From Fratercula arctica (Eukaryota > Chordata > Aves > Charadriiformes > Alcidae): 64,000 bases of DNA. The DNA lies in NCBI GenBank assembly GCA_947846985.1, contig CANTUZ010000002.1, forward strand, positions 55,198,885 through 55,262,884, read 5' to 3'. Every line of letters begins with the position of its first letter. The first letter of the stretch is position 1. A program made the position numbers and the translations under genes. Positions 62,561-64,000 of this stretch are shown one piece after another. The notes beneath the pieces were generated by a model. It ran no database searches and was not told the DNA's origin. It was given only the letters and a program-made list of their open reading frames with translations.

Positions 62561-64000
62561 CAGGAGAAAGAGGCGGGTAGCGCTACAGACAGTTCAGTCA
62601 TACCCACCTCCTGCAGCATGTAAGGCAGTAACCTGAAAAAAGACATTTGAATTAAATATGGAGTTTCTATTTGATATGAAAAGCACAGATGCTTTTATCT
62701 AACATGAACCAGTTTGCTCTGCTGTTTGCAGTAAATCTCTCATTGAGTCCACATTCTTTTTCTAGAAACCAGCTAATAGGGTCTTCTAGCTGAAGGCTTC
62801 ACCAGTAAAGCATGCATTATGGGTCTGGCTCTGGAACAGAGACAAAGTAGTCCTGCCTCAAACGTCCAGGCTAGGGGAAGTTTTGATTCAGATATAATTT
62901 CATGCAATTCTTACAAGGTTTCCTGGACTACTTGGTAAAGTCTTTTTATATACAAGAGAGTTTACGACCTTCCCAATAATCCCTAGCTTGATGGTCTCTG
63001 CCACAGAAGGATTAATTTTTAGGGCTATGGATTGCATCACTTGAGGAAAGCACTGGAAACCCTAGTAAAATTAAATCCATACAACAACATGGCTACTGTG
63101 TATGAATATACTGACTCATGACTTGCAAAACTACAATAAACATCCACTGTAGTCCAAACATAATGAAAGATATATGAAAAGCAAGAGCAGCTTCTTTGGG
63201 TTAGATGAAGCAATGAATTCAAGTTTGGGTATTTCATCCAGAAGGTATTTTTTTCTTCACCACACTTTGAGATACAAGTTGGAGTTATTTAGTATGTTTT
63301 GGAGACCTTTTCACTGTATTTCTTATTTGTTAAACAACCAACCGACCCAGGAGTCCCACATGTCCTAAAGGTTGCATTCCTGAAAGGACAAAATTCATTT
63401 CCTTGATGAATAGGTATTTTCAGCGAAAGAACAGAGCATAATTTTCAGAAGTTATTTCAGACACTTAATGTATACTCTTTCTGATCAAAACTATACCAAT
63501 ACTGAGCAAACATCATTGCCATATTTCTTTGCACACAATCCACACCTTTGAAGCCTTTTAAAAATTCCATGCCTTGAAAATAAGGCAATGGATAGCAAGC
63601 TCCTCAGCCAACTCAACAGCCCAGGAAAAGTAAAGAGCTTTTTTGGAACACAAAAAGAAAATGAAAGACCAAGAGCAGTTTCTAGAAAAGGATGCGCTCT
63701 GGAGTCTTCAAGATATTACCTGCATGCGTATACAACCAAGGCATCTACAGGAAGATAAAAACTGTTTCATTTACAGACAACCACTGAGTTACAGATGTGA
63801 AAAATACTAAAAGTATTCATCCACATGGTACCACTAGCGCATACAAAAATTACAGCACTGTGTAGATGGACTCCAGTACTGAAGTTTGACCTGATCACAC
63901 TGAAAACCACCCACAGAAATCAATTCCAGACTAAGTCCCTAGCAGAAACACAACCTTGTCCGCTGATTTTCACGTAGAATTCCCCATGTATGCTCATTTT

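Larger units (their letters stand above)
19829..64000 (-). other. ITGA9: ITGA9 intron (partial), more than 44 kb
   Basis: This is the intron upstream (in transcript order) of the 156-nt exon, ending at the acceptor next to 19828. The preceding exon should end with the thigh-domain block before KRVKDV. I searched by eye for that block, for FG-GAP propeller repeats and for the start of the protein on the minus strand and found none, so I treat the rest of the window as one intron. It holds the CR1 complex at 20460-24893, the CR1 copy plus shared tail at 30609-31254, CR1 relics at 37630, 41673, 55850, 59640 and 62330, a MIR at 50905 and a CpG-rich patch at 48790. Other long stretches (24894-30585, 31255-35686, 35813-37629, 38721-41672, 41916-44589, 45181-48789, 51484-53843, 57101-59639, 59901-62329, 62561-64000) show no gene that I can support. 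Confidence 0.65.

Noticed and set aside
1..64000. Search for CRISPR arrays, tRNA/rRNA genes, LTR retroelements or viral insertions
   Set aside because: No regularly spaced repeats, no cloverleaf with tRNA boxes, no paired LTRs and no retroviral or other viral gene motifs were seen by eye on either strand.

Overview
This window looks like bird nuclear DNA. It is AT-rich and sparse in genes, and its only high-copy repeats are CR1-type LINEs. Some of these end in the typical avian CR1 3' end (repeats of the ATTCTGTGA / ATTCTATGA type), and there are older, badly decayed amniote CR1 and MIR-like relics. No bacterial, plasmid or viral gene organisation is visible, and no tRNA, rRNA or CRISPR array was found. 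The species cannot be named from the sequence alone.

The window lies inside one large gene on the minus strand, the integrin alpha-9 subunit (ITGA9). Two coding exons are clear: 19673-19828 (156 nt, end of the thigh domain) and 6680-6756 (77 nt, start of calf-1). Both have canonical splice sites. They join in frame, and the joined reading matches the integrin alpha-9 sequence across the thigh/calf-1 boundary. The intron between them is 12.9 kb. The sequence below 6680 is the start of the next downstream intron. Everything above 19828 appears to be one intron of more than 44 kb, because no further ITGA9 exon was found there.

Intron content by region. 1-6679 holds two to three old CR1 relics. 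6757-19672 holds small CR1 and MIR scraps. 20460-24893 is a nested CR1 complex: a 3.4 kb CR1, 5'-truncated inside ORF1 and with nearly all of ORF2, sits inside an older CR1 fragment, and a third CR1 piece lies just downstream. At 30609-31254 there is a second copy of the older CR1 3' end together with about 210 bp of the same non-CR1 sequence that follows it at 24502-24711. 37630-38720 and 55850-57100 are long ancient CR1 relics on the minus strand. 48790-49510 is a CpG-richer island. The rest is ordinary unique intron sequence with mononucleotide runs.

I did not find a convincing undescribed biological system. The strongest leads are the pair of CR1 copies sharing a non-CR1 tail (possible 3' transduction or local duplication), the nested CR1 just upstream of an ITGA9 exon, a frame-preserving candidate cassette exon at 35687-35812, and the intragenic CpG-rich patch. 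Most short open frames in the window are chance frames in intron or repeat DNA and are not annotated.
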